Origin: Fimbriimonadaceae bacterium
Lineage (GTDB): Bacteria > Armatimonadota > Fimbriimonadia > Fimbriimonadales > Fimbriimonadaceae
Length of the DNA: 20,015 nt
Direction: 5' to 3'
Assembly: GCA_019694835.1 (NCBI GenBank)
Contig: JAIBBE010000215.1
Coordinates: 1-20,015, forward strand
Below are positions 7,319-16,478 of the stretch, one piece after another. The number at the start of each line of letters is the position of its first letter. Position 1 is the stretch's first letter. A program made the position numbers and the translations under genes. The notes below the pieces were generated by a model, which searched no databases, had not been told where the DNA came from, and worked only from the letters and a program-made list of their open reading frames with translations.

Positions 7319-10033
7319 GTGAGTGACGCTGCAGCAGGTCGCGCCGCAGGGTCCGGCACGTCCCTAGGCGGAGCGTCCGGAGCCGTCGCCGCCTCCGCGC
7401 ACGCAGGCTGCGGCCGGTTCCGCGGTACCGACCCCCTGATCGTCGGTCGTACACGCCGGCGGCTCGCAGTGGATATCGGCTTCCCTGACACCGCTGGAAG
7501 CATCCCGGATGCGCGCTGGATGCGCGCCATGACTTTCGAGCGCCTCGTCCGAGACAAGGCATTCGCCAGCGAAGTGACCACCACCGCCGTCGGCAGGCTA
7601 AATCTCTCTCGGCCGGCCCGAGTCGTGACCGCCAACGCCGGCGTCAACGAGGCCGTCACCGCGGAACTGCTCGCGGACGCCCACGTGCGCGCAATCCGGG
7701 ACGGAGACGCGACGCTGATCTACGGGCTCGCCGTTCCTTTCCCACGATTCGAAGGTCTCGGCGCAACGAGCGTCCGTCCCGACTTCGCAATTGTCGCCCC
7801 TCGGACCGACACGCCAGGGTCGTGGGTGATCGTCGGAGACGCCAAAGACTACGAGCGGATGCGGTCACGGATCGACGACACGCGTCTGCTCAAGGGCTTC
7901 CTTCAGGTCGCAGTCGGCGCCGAGTCGTTGGACGCTTGGTCCCAGCGACCCGACGGAATGGCCGTGCACCCGTACGGCGTCCTCGCCGTTCCCCGAAACG
8001 CCTTCCTGCAGCCCGAACCCCTTGTCGAACTGCTGGACGACCACCGCCGTGAGGTCCGCCAACGCATCGACGAGCGGATCCGAGAGGCGGAGCGCCTGTT
8101 CTTCGACGGATCCACTGACGCTCGCGAGTTCGTCGCCGAACTGCCCGCGAGATTCGATCCCGCGACTTGTCCGACTTGTCCGTTGTTCAACTACTGCAGA
8201 AGCGAACTTCGGAGCTCGACAACTCCGACCGACTTGCTCGTCGAGCTCGGCATCGCGTCCAACGTCCGGCCGCACGTCGCCGGCCTGGTGGACGGGGGCG
8301 GCATTCTGGGCCGCCCGCCCGAATCAATCGTCGCCAACGTCATGGCGACCCTCACCGGTATCGCTCAGCTCACCGGACAGCGGCGGACGGACCCGGCGGG
8401 GCTGCCCGGGACGGTCAACGTGGTGATCGCCAAATCGGACGCCGCCGCTCTCGGCGTCTACGGGATTGCGCTGCAGTTGGTCACCGCCGCTGGCCGTCAG
8501 CCATGGCAAATCGCGGTGTTCGACGAGCCGCAAATGTCTAGTACTCGTCGGGAAGTAATGCGCCTGCTCGGCGAGCACGTGATCAACGCGATGCGCGAAC
8601 AGCGCAGAGCAAACAAGGACGACCCGAGCCCGATCCATTTGGTCGTTCCGGATTCCGCGACGGCCGATGTTCTTGTGTCGATTGCCGACAACCTTGCAGG
8701 GATCGAACTCAGTCGGCTGCGGTGGGAGCGAGACGAGCTAATGGGTCGCCCGGCGCTGACTTATAACGGCGAGCCGGCAGACATTCCCGCACCCCTGAAC
8801 GAGTCCACCCGAACGGCCGTGTCCTTTCTGCTTGAGGAGGACCGCGCACGGGCGATGACGCTGCGCTCACCCATCGTTGACGTCCGCGCGGCTCTCGCGC
8901 GGCACGTCCACGCGGGAGGCCCTGCGATCGCCGCGTACCGTCTCGACTACCTCGTCGGATGGGCTGAGACCCTCGATGGAACGCCCTTAGTGGCAAGAGA
9001 ATTCGAAGACGACATTGAGTCACGTGACCACACACCCGGTGCGCGACTGACTAGCAGAATGTCCAACGACATTCATGCTGCGATGACCGAGGATCCAGCC
9101 GCCTACATCGAACTGGTTACCGAGGAGCTCTCCTACAAGTGCACGGTGCTGGAATCAGCACTGGACTACCTCGACGCCTTGGACGATTCGGTACTGCGCG
9201 AGGTCTACAGGGCGATCGAAGGTGACTCGCAGGCGGTATGGCGGCGGCGCCTCCAACTGCACGCTTCAGACCTTGTCCGTTTCGGCCGGACGTACCGGCA
9301 CTGGCGAAACTCGCTGGTTCCGTCAATCGAAAGCGACGCGCTCTGTCGCAGTCAGCTTCTCGCTCTGGCGAATCCGCAAGAAGCGGCAGACCTCGCTTCA
9401 GATGCGGGGGTACGTCACATAGCTAACGCAATCGTGGTCGATACTGACCCGCTGACAATCGAAGTTGAGTCCAGGCGCATCGGTGATGGATCCAGAATCG
9501 TGTTACTGCACGTGGATGGCAGACCGACTGTCGAAGCTCCAGGGGTGACCTTGAAGCTGCAGAAGACAGGCTTCAAGTTCGACGGTTTGTCGATCGGGCC
9601 GCTCACCGCGGGTGGTGAGCCCGGCCGCTTCGTCTGGGATCCGCAGGAGGATCCGGGGCTTTCGACGGGTGATCGGCTAGTCGTGGGCGACTTCGCCTGG
9701 TTCTGCGATCTCAGCGGCAACAAAGCCCTGAAAGTGAGCCGTCCGACGGCAGACAAGCAATCCGCCCCTAAGCCGGATTGCTACTCCGATTCTTTCGCGA
9801 ATGACCCTGATTCACACAAGTATTGCTGCAGGCCACACGAGGACTCCGAAGCCGAGTGGTCCGACGAGCTTGCGGCCCGGCGCGCTCGAGGCGAATTGAA
9901 TCCGGACACGTGGCCGCCCGTGATCGACCGAGACGCGTTCGAAGTGGGCCGCGCGGGCGCACCCACGGGCGAGCGGTTGGACGCCGGGATCGCTCCACCG
10001 CCCGAGGGCCTCACGCTTGACGATGTGGATTGA
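7319..10033 (+). CDS. Cas4/RecB-like PD-(D/E)XK nuclease protein with predicted Fe-S cysteines
   Basis: A 904-residue protein. I chose GTG at 7319, which has GGAGG five bases upstream; GTG at 7295 is in frame but lacks such a site. The N-terminal third resembles TM0106/Cas4/Dna2-type nucleases. It has C31, a P154-D155 pair, G173-D174-A175-K176 (the D-X-K motif) and Q196 in LLKGFLQVAV, then CPTCPLFNYC with C284, C287 and C293. One early and three late cysteines are the layout that holds a 4Fe-4S cluster in Cas4, AddB and Dna2 nucleases. Residues 300-900 are not clearly assignable; part may be RNase H-like, and 720-800 is beta-rich like a helicase barrel insert. Another Cys/His group (C821, C836, C837, H840) lies near the C terminus. 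It should cut or resect DNA with the helicase encoded next, whose start overlaps this stop. Nuclease fold is likely; activity is untested. Confidence 0.72.
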   Translation: MSDAAAGRAAGSGTSLGGASGAVAASAHAGCGRFRGTDPLIVGRTRRRLAVDIGFPDTAGSIPDARWMRAMTFERLVRDKAFASEVTTTAVGRLNLSRPARVVTANAGVNEAVTAELLADAHVRAIRDGDATLIYGLAVPFPRFEGLGATSVRPDFAIVAPRTDTPGSWVIVGDAKDYERMRSRIDDTRLLKGFLQVAVGAESLDAWSQRPDGMAVHPYGVLAVPRNAFLQPEPLVELLDDHRREVRQRIDERIREAERLFFDGSTDAREFVAELPARFDPATCPTCPLFNYCRSELRSSTTPTDLLVELGIASNVRPHVAGLVDGGGILGRPPESIVANVMATLTGIAQLTGQRRTDPAGLPGTVNVVIAKSDAAALGVYGIALQLVTAAGRQPWQIAVFDEPQMSSTRREVMRLLGEHVINAMREQRRANKDDPSPIHLVVPDSATADVLVSIADNLAGIELSRLRWERDELMGRPALTYNGEPADIPAPLNESTRTAVSFLLEEDRARAMTLRSPIVDVRAALARHVHAGGPAIAAYRLDYLVGWAETLDGTPLVAREFEDDIESRDHTPGARLTSRMSNDIHAAMTEDPAAYIELVTEELSYKCTVLESALDYLDALDDSVLREVYRAIEGDSQAVWRRRLQLHASDLVRFGRTYRHWRNSLVPSIESDALCRSQLLALANPQEAADLASDAGVRHIANAIVVDTDPLTIEVESRRIGDGSRIVLLHVDGRPTVEAPGVTLKLQKTGFKFDGLSIGPLTAGGEPGRFVWDPQEDPGLSTGDRLVVGDFAWFCDLSGNKALKVSRPTADKQSAPKPDCYSDSFANDPDSHKYCCRPHEDSEAEWSDELAARRARGELNPDTWPPVIDRDAFEVGRAGAPTGERLDAGIAPPPEGLTLDDVD

Positions 10034-11553
10034 TCGAAATGCCAATCGAATTCAGCTCGCCGCCGACGGACCCAACTCCCGGTGTCCACCATTTCGATGC
10101 TGCATCCCGCAACGCCGCCGTTGCCGACGAAGCGACGGAAGCGCTACGCAACGCCCTGTCCCGGACCGAGCCAATCGATCGTCTCCTCGTGAGGGCGGCT
10201 GCCGGTGCCGGCAAGTCTTTCGTGTTGAGGCAGCTTGTTGTCGACGCCGTCGCTCAGCCAAATTGCGCCAGAGTCGCGGTGATCGCGTTCACCAACAACC
10301 AGATCTATCCGCTGGCCACTTCGCTCGGCAAGTCGATTGGAGCCGATCGGGTCTGTCTCTTCGTCGCCCAGGACCGGTTCGCCGACGTTCCCGATGATGC
10401 CCGTGCCAACGCGACGATCGCTACATCGACGAGCACGATCCCAGTCGACGCCAAAGTCGTCGTAGCAACCTGTCACAAACTCGGTGCGCCTCGGGAACGC
10501 CAGAGACTCATCGATCACTTCGGTCCCGGTTGGAACGGTGAAGCCCCCTTCGACGTCCTGTTCGTCGACGAAGCCTGGCAGCTCCCGCACTACCTATTCG
10601 ACCGAGTCGCGAAAGTCGCGCCCATCGCCGTCGGTGTCGGTGACGTAGGCCAGCTACCCCCGCTCGAAATCGGCACCAACCCGTGGCGTGGCGACCCCCG
10701 CTACAACCCCTACCGCGCCTGGCCGACCGAGTTCGACGACGGAGACGACCTGAGCACCAAATCCGTCGAGTTGCCCTCCGTCTGGAGGCCGGCCGCCGGT
10801 CATCTCGACCTCTGGAGGGCTTTCTACCCGGAATGGACGGAGTTGAACTGCGTCGCGGCCCCCGGGGACCGTTCCCTCGTCCTGTCCGGCGCCATGCCCG
10901 ACGATTCAGCGGCCATCTGGACGCAAGTCGGCACCGGCGTGCCGACACTGCTCGAGGTCGCCGGGCTACCCGAGGCCGAGGCACCCGACATCGACCTGCC
11001 TCTCATGGAGCAGGTGAAAGTGCTCCTGGACGACCTGCTGTCATCCGACTTCTCCCTCCTCCAAGCGGATTACGACGGAACCGGAACACCGAACGGTTCA
11101 ACCATCACGCGCCGTCCGGGCGACGGAGGGGCGGATCCACTCATCGTCATTCTGGCGACGCGAAACCAGGCAGTCGACGACGCAACCGACGTGGTCGATT
11201 GGCTCCGAGAGAAGCACTCGCTGCTGCCGACCGACTTGGTCGCGTCGACCGTCGACTCCTGGCAGGGGCAGACCAACTGCATCACGATCGCGGTGCATCC
11301 GCTGAACGGTGCCGACGAGCTTGACGAATTCAACTCGGCGTTCGGCCGTCTTGCCGTGACGTGCACGCGTGCGACCCACGGGCTGCTGATGGTGTGCCGT
11401 CCCGGACTGGGAGATCTGCTAAGTCAGGCGCCCCCACGGCCGGGAACGCCTTTCGGCGAACCCGGCAATCGCCATCTACCGCGACAGACGCACCAACGAA
11501 TTCTTGCTTCGTTCGCTAGGGGCACTTGGGCGCCCGCTTTGTCCACTGACTGA
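10030..11553 (+). CDS. Upf1/Dna2-like superfamily 1 DNA/RNA helicase
   Basis: A 507-residue SF1 helicase. Walker A is AAAGAGKS at 56-63 (K62), motif II is DEAWQ at 180-184, motif III is GDVGQLPP at 204-211, motif V lies around TVDSWQGQ at 407-414, and motif VI is VTCTRAT near 443-449. The GDxxQLPP and S(W)QG forms point to the SF1B/Upf1-Dna2 group rather than UvrD. It has no nuclease domain; the Cas4-like nuclease is encoded by the preceding gene, so the pair resembles a Dna2- or TM0106-type nuclease-helicase split into two proteins. The TTG at 10030 overlaps the upstream stop as TTGA; an ATG at 10039 is an alternative start, and neither has a strong ribosome site. The short C-terminal tail is probably unstructured. 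The helicase call is firm; the partnership is inferred from gene order. Confidence 0.85.
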   Translation: MIEMPIEFSSPPTDPTPGVHHFDAASRNAAVADEATEALRNALSRTEPIDRLLVRAAAGAGKSFVLRQLVVDAVAQPNCARVAVIAFTNNQIYPLATSLGKSIGADRVCLFVAQDRFADVPDDARANATIATSTSTIPVDAKVVVATCHKLGAPRERQRLIDHFGPGWNGEAPFDVLFVDEAWQLPHYLFDRVAKVAPIAVGVGDVGQLPPLEIGTNPWRGDPRYNPYRAWPTEFDDGDDLSTKSVELPSVWRPAAGHLDLWRAFYPEWTELNCVAAPGDRSLVLSGAMPDDSAAIWTQVGTGVPTLLEVAGLPEAEAPDIDLPLMEQVKVLLDDLLSSDFSLLQADYDGTGTPNGSTITRRPGDGGADPLIVILATRNQAVDDATDVVDWLREKHSLLPTDLVASTVDSWQGQTNCITIAVHPLNGADELDEFNSAFGRLAVTCTRATHGLLMVCRPGLGDLLSQAPPRPGTPFGEPGNRHLPRQTHQRILASFARGTWAPALSTD

Positions 11554-11563
11554 GGAGCGCGAC

Positions 11564-13705
11564 TTGTCCAGACTCAACGACCTCATCCGGCAAGTAATCG
11601 ACAGAGACTCATCGCTCGGCTTAGACCTCCAGCGGGAAGTCACGGCCGTGCTGAAGGACCGACGCACCTTCGGGCTGAACTTTGAACGACACGTGCCGGA
11701 AGTAGTGGAGCTGCCTGGCCGCCGCGTAAGACGAGGGGACAAAGTCCGAATCCTACCGCCGCGTGGGCAACTTCCTAAGAAGGCGGATGAGAAGGTCTGG
11801 CTGGTTCGCGGCATCGACAGGCATGGACAGGCCAAGACGGCGCACCTGGTTGCCCAGGCCGACGAAACTGAGACGGCAAAAGCATCCATCGATGACCTGG
11901 TCGTGGTGGCCGAATTCAGGGACTCGATCTACCCCGGCCTCGTTTCAACTGGGAAAGTGGAGCGAGGGGGGGACAAGCCCTACCACGCGGTCATCAATGC
12001 GGAGAATTTTTACGCACTGCAGTTGCTGCTGTTCACACACCGAGGCAAGGTCGACTGCATCTATATCGATCCGCCGTATAACACTGGAGCCAGAGACTGG
12101 AAATACAACAACGACTACGTGGAGGCAGACGATCACTATCGACACTCGAAGTGGCTCGCATTCATGGAGCGGCGACTCAAGATTGCAAAGGAACTGCTAA
12201 ACCCGGATCGCTCCGTACTCTTCGTGACAATTGACGAGAAAGAAGTTCACAGACTCGCCCTGCTCCTCGATCAAATATTCCCGCCAGAATCAATACAAAT
12301 GGTCACCTCTGTGATTAGCGCTAAAGGCGCTGTCCGCACGGGACAGTTCTCTCGAGTCGAGGAACACGTTTTCGTTATCTCCATGGGCGATGCCGCGGCC
12401 AAGCCTTGGACGAGAAACATGTTGGACGATCCAAAGGCTGCAAAGGAAAGCTCTGAAGTGGACTGGCTAGGGCTGAGGCGTCGAGAGCCAACGAGCGTTC
12501 GAGGCGCGCGCCGAAACCAGTTCTACGCCATCTTTGTGGACAAGGAGACAGGACAGATTCACTCGGTCGGTGAGGCGTTAGCCGACGATATCGACCGCAG
12601 TTTGGTCGACGTCCCCCACGGCACGGTCGCGCTCTGGCCACTGAAACCGGATGGCAAGGAAATGCTTTGGGGTCTGACCCCAGACGTTCTGAGGCGGAAT
12701 CATCAGAACGGATTCGTAAGGGTTAATCGTTGGAACCCCGACAGGGCCTCAGGCACAGTGCAGTACCTACCCACCGGCACAATTGCGAAGATTCGATCGG
12801 GTGAGATAAGGGTCGTCGGACATTCAGAAGACGGTTCGGTGCTTTGCGAAACAGATGGTGGGCCCTCGACCACGCCGCCTAAGCGGGTATGGAATATGGC
12901 CTCTCACAACGCTGAATTGGGCGGCACGAACCTACTGTCCAGCCTGCTTCCAGATCGACGCTTTCCGTTCCCGAAGTCGGTGTACGCGGTCGAGGATCTA
13001 CTCCGCTTCTATTTGTCCGAGTCGCTGGAGGCGACCGTTGTCGACTTCTTTGCAGGGTCAGGAACCACCGCCCACGCGGTGATGCGACTCAACAGTCAGG
13101 ATGGCGGGCGACGTCAGGCGATTTTGGTGACTAACAACGAAGTTGCGGCTTCAGAGCAGGCCGCGATGCGAAAGGCCGGCCTTCGTCCAGGCGATAGTGA
13201 ATGGGAAGCACGCGGTATCTGCGACTACATCACGAAGCCGCGAATAGAAGCCGCAATAACCGGCCTCGCGCCTGATGGAAAGGTGGTTGAGGGCAACTAC
13301 AAGTTCACGGACGAGGCTCCGATCGCCGACGGGTTCTTAGAGAACGCGGAATTCTTCACACTCACGTATGAATCTCAATTGTCCGTTGTTTCGAATCGAG
13401 ACTTCGAACGCATCGCGCCCCTGCTCTGGATGAAGGCAGGATCCATGGGCAGCAAGATTCAAGACCTGTCTGCTGGTTGGGCCGTCGTGGACAGGTACGG
13501 GGTACTGGCCGATTTCGATCATGCTGCAGACTTCCTTCGCGATGTCGAGCAAAGCGGAAACCTTGTGGTCGCCTTCGTAATCACAGACGACGATTGGCTT
13601 TTCGAGTCAATCTGCCGCTCTCTCCCCGATGAAGTAGAGCCCGTGCGGCTGTACGACGCCTACATCCGCAACTTCGAGATTGAAGCTGGAAGGGCTGCCA
13701 GATGA
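11564..13705 (+). CDS. mod: Type III restriction-modification methyltransferase (Mod), N6-adenine, beta class
   Basis: Mod proteins methylate one strand of a short asymmetric site and, as part of the Res-Mod complex, provide target recognition. I chose TTG at 11564 because GAGGAG lies six bases before it; an in-frame start at 11504 would overlap the helicase gene and lacks such a site. The 713-residue product has DPPYNTG at 169-175 (catalytic motif IV) before the AdoMet motif DFFAGSGTT at 494-502 (motif I), the order of beta-class adenine methyltransferases. The roughly 300 residues between them should hold the target recognition domain. A VTIDEKEVHRL segment (about 221-231) follows motif IV as in other Type III Mods. 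The stop overlaps the res start as ATGA. All motifs are intact, so protection activity is expected. The recognition sequence cannot be predicted here. Confidence 0.92.
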   Translation: MSRLNDLIRQVIDRDSSLGLDLQREVTAVLKDRRTFGLNFERHVPEVVELPGRRVRRGDKVRILPPRGQLPKKADEKVWLVRGIDRHGQAKTAHLVAQADETETAKASIDDLVVVAEFRDSIYPGLVSTGKVERGGDKPYHAVINAENFYALQLLLFTHRGKVDCIYIDPPYNTGARDWKYNNDYVEADDHYRHSKWLAFMERRLKIAKELLNPDRSVLFVTIDEKEVHRLALLLDQIFPPESIQMVTSVISAKGAVRTGQFSRVEEHVFVISMGDAAAKPWTRNMLDDPKAAKESSEVDWLGLRRREPTSVRGARRNQFYAIFVDKETGQIHSVGEALADDIDRSLVDVPHGTVALWPLKPDGKEMLWGLTPDVLRRNHQNGFVRVNRWNPDRASGTVQYLPTGTIAKIRSGEIRVVGHSEDGSVLCETDGGPSTTPPKRVWNMASHNAELGGTNLLSSLLPDRRFPFPKSVYAVEDLLRFYLSESLEATVVDFFAGSGTTAHAVMRLNSQDGGRRQAILVTNNEVAASEQAAMRKAGLRPGDSEWEARGICDYITKPRIEAAITGLAPDGKVVEGNYKFTDEAPIADGFLENAEFFTLTYESQLSVVSNRDFERIAPLLWMKAGSMGSKIQDLSAGWAVVDRYGVLADFDHAADFLRDVEQSGNLVVAFVITDDDWLFESICRSLPDEVEPVRLYDAYIRNFEIEAGRAAR

Positions 13706-16299
13706 AGTTCACGCTCAAGGACTATCAGCAGGAGGCAGTAGATGAAGTTCTGCGCCGGCTAGACCAGGCCCGTGCCCTCTACCGTCGTGACGATATCGAG
13801 ACTTCCTTTTCGCTTACTGCCACGACGGGTGCGGGTAAGACAGTGATGGCGGCGGCTGCGATCGAAGCGCTGTTCTTCGGCAGCGAGACTTTTGACTTCC
13901 CAGCGGATCCTGGTGCCGTAGTCATCTGGTTCTCGGACGACCCTAACTTGAACTTGCAGAGCCGATTTCGTTTAATGGCGGCCTCGGAGAAACTGATTTC
14001 TTCGAACCTCGTTGTTGTGGAGCCGCCCTTCTCGAAACCGCGCCTGGATCCAGGCAAGGTCTATTTCCTCAATACGGCGAAACTCTCGAAAAATTCACTC
14101 TTGACGCGCGGCCACGATGCGGACAAGCTCGCTGACGCTCTGCCAGGTATGGGCACGGATGCGCCGCCGGACATGCAAGGCTGGACCATCTGGGAGACGA
14201 TCGCGAACACCATCGCAGACGACGAGCTGACGGTCTACCTGGTCCTCGATGAAGCGCACCGGGGATTCAACAACGCAACGAGTTCCGACAAGCCGACGAT
14301 CGTCAAACGTCTGGTGAACGGGCACGCCGGTCTTCCACCCGTACCGATCGTCTGGGGAATCTCGGCGACGATCGAGCGGTTCCGCGAAGCGATGGAGGCG
14401 GCGAATGCCGCCAGAACCCGCCAGGCACTCCCGGCGGTTTTGGTGGAGCCGTCTCGCGTACAGGAGTCGGGACTGGTCAAAGACACGATCGTCCTGGACA
14501 TTCCGGCTGAGGCGGGAAACTTCGATTCGGTCCTGGTGAAGCGGGCCGCCAAGAAACTCCGCGCGTCGTCGGAACGGTGGAACGAGTACGCCCGTGCACA
14601 AGGTCTGACCCAACTCGTTCAGCCGTTGCTCGTGCTTCAGGCACCGAATACCCCGGATCCGGAGACGATTGGCCGCGCGCTCGATGAGATCTTCGGCGAG
14701 TTGAAAGAGTTTGGGGCCGAACATGTTCGGCACGTTCTGGGCGACCACCAAACCCTTCAGTTCGGTGGCTGGGAGGTACCGTACATCGCACCGCAGAGGG
14801 TGGAAGATGCGACTTACGTGCGAGTCTTGATCGCGAAGGATGGCATCTCGACGGGGTGGGATTGCCCTCGTGCGGAAGTGCTTGTGTCGTTCCGGCCGGC
14901 GAAGGACCACACCCACATCACGCAACTCCTCGGCCGCATGGTGCGTAATCCGCTTGCTCGCCGTATACCGGGTGACGAGCGCTTGAATGCAGTTGACTGC
15001 ATTCTGCCGTTCTTCGATCGAACGACTGCTGGCAACGTGGTGAAGTTTTTGACCGGCCAACTGGATGAGATGCCGACAAATGGGCCAAAGGTGCTCCTCG
15101 ACGGGCGCGAATTGACCCCGAATGAGAATGTGCCGCAGACCGTCTGGGACCTGTGGGACGCGCTGCCCACGATGACTGTTCCGGCACGTGGCGCACGAGC
15201 GGTGAAGCGGCTCGTGGCACTGGCAGAGGCACTCTCGAGTGACGGATTGCTACCCGGGGCGGTGCGTGAGGCGGAGCGAGAAATGCGAACCGTCCTTGAT
15301 ACGTACGCGACCCGGTACGCCAGGCAGCTCGAGAAGGCGGAGTTTGAGGTGCTTGCCGTCCGTGGCCAGTCAATCGCCGGCACGACAGGGAAGCCAAAGT
15401 TGGTGTACGTCGATTTCATCGAGCGAGCCGACGATCGTGCAATCAGAGTCGCGTTCGAGGAAGCGTGCAAGGCGTTCGGTGCGGACGTTGCGCAGTCTTA
15501 CGTGAACTATCTAGCGCCTGAGGAAGACGCGGATGATGATGAACTGCGATCCGCGTACGTGCGGACATCCGCACTTGCCACGGTTCCCGAGATTCGCGAA
15601 AGAGTCGATGTGGAAGCGGATGAGCTCGCGGACGCCTGGTTCGCGCAATTCCGTTCGCAAATAAGAAATTTGACTGACGAGCGGCAGCAGGAATACGAGA
15701 CAATCCGTGCGATGGCGACGGAACCGCGACGCGGTGAACTGTCACGCCCCAGGCGCCGCTTGGAGGACTACGCGATGGTTGAGGCTGATGGCAAGACTGT
15801 CGCTTCGCCCCTGGTCCGCATGCACTTGATGTCCGATACCGACGGGAAGTTCCCGATCGGCATGCTTAACGACTGGGAACGGGCGGTTGTCTTGACTGAG
15901 CTCGAGCGGCCTGACTCCGTCGGCTGGTACCGGAATCCGGCAAGGGCTGCGGTGGATTCGCTCGGTGTCACGTACCGGGACGATGTGGGGAACTGGCGAT
16001 CAATGCATCCCGACTTCATCTTCTTCAACGAGGTCGACGGACGAGTGAGAGCCTCCATTGTTGACCCGCACGGGCATCACCTTGAGGATTCCTTGGTCAA
16101 ACTGCAGGGCCTCGCCCGTTTCGCCGAAGAATTCGGCAACGACTTCCATCGGATAGAGGCGCTCGCGAAGGTTGGTACCAAGATGAAGGTACTGAATCTT
16201 CAGGACGAGACGGTTAGGCAGGCGGTGGTTCACGCCAAGGACACCGTGCTGGCCCTCTACGAGTCCGACATCGTAAGTGGTTACACGCTGGCGACGTAG
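13702..16299 (+). CDS. res: Type III restriction enzyme, Res-like helicase-nuclease subunit
   Basis: Res subunits use ATP to move or switch on DNA and cut when two sites interact. The 865-residue protein has an SF2 helicase core: Walker A ATTGAGKT at 40-47, DEAH at 183-186, SAT at 221-223, GWDCPRAEV near 385-393, and motif VI QLLGRMVR at 408-415. Its length is a little under that of EcoP15I-type Res (about 970). The C-terminal region has HPDF (D771) followed by IVDPHG (D788-P789-H790), where a standard PD-(D/E)XK enzyme would have D/E-X-K. The lysine is therefore absent and histidine takes its place. I recall the VDPHG form from other ResIII-type proteins, so it may be a family variant rather than decay. 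The ATG overlaps the mod stop, giving tight coupling. No frameshifts were seen. Confidence 0.87.
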   Translation: MKFTLKDYQQEAVDEVLRRLDQARALYRRDDIETSFSLTATTGAGKTVMAAAAIEALFFGSETFDFPADPGAVVIWFSDDPNLNLQSRFRLMAASEKLISSNLVVVEPPFSKPRLDPGKVYFLNTAKLSKNSLLTRGHDADKLADALPGMGTDAPPDMQGWTIWETIANTIADDELTVYLVLDEAHRGFNNATSSDKPTIVKRLVNGHAGLPPVPIVWGISATIERFREAMEAANAARTRQALPAVLVEPSRVQESGLVKDTIVLDIPAEAGNFDSVLVKRAAKKLRASSERWNEYARAQGLTQLVQPLLVLQAPNTPDPETIGRALDEIFGELKEFGAEHVRHVLGDHQTLQFGGWEVPYIAPQRVEDATYVRVLIAKDGISTGWDCPRAEVLVSFRPAKDHTHITQLLGRMVRNPLARRIPGDERLNAVDCILPFFDRTTAGNVVKFLTGQLDEMPTNGPKVLLDGRELTPNENVPQTVWDLWDALPTMTVPARGARAVKRLVALAEALSSDGLLPGAVREAEREMRTVLDTYATRYARQLEKAEFEVLAVRGQSIAGTTGKPKLVYVDFIERADDRAIRVAFEEACKAFGADVAQSYVNYLAPEEDADDDELRSAYVRTSALATVPEIRERVDVEADELADAWFAQFRSQIRNLTDERQQEYETIRAMATEPRRGELSRPRRRLEDYAMVEADGKTVASPLVRMHLMSDTDGKFPIGMLNDWERAVVLTELERPDSVGWYRNPARAAVDSLGVTYRDDVGNWRSMHPDFIFFNEVDGRVRASIVDPHGHHLEDSLVKLQGLARFAEEFGNDFHRIEALAKVGTKMKVLNLQDETVRQAVVHAKDTVLALYESDIVSGYTLAT

Positions 16300-16478
16300 G
16301 CCGTGCCATGGGTCCGTAGGAGTCAAGACTGGCATGAACCAGAAGGTTGCTACTAACTGTTTGGCGAGGTTGTTGGTTGCCCGCGCAGACTGTCGCCCCT
16401 CTGGTCTAGCGTGCTCAATCGGAGGCATGACCGGGGCTTCGAGGATGTTCCGGAATGAAAAGGGGGCGGGGCTAAGCA

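Noticed and set aside
14095..15060. 321-codon open frame on the minus strand
   Set aside because: It is opposite the res helicase core and has no recognisable domain.
16300..16478. Promoter with TAGCGT at 16407-16412 as a -10
   Set aside because: The nearest -35-like TTGCCC is 24 bases away, too far; a promoter is plausible here but not shown.
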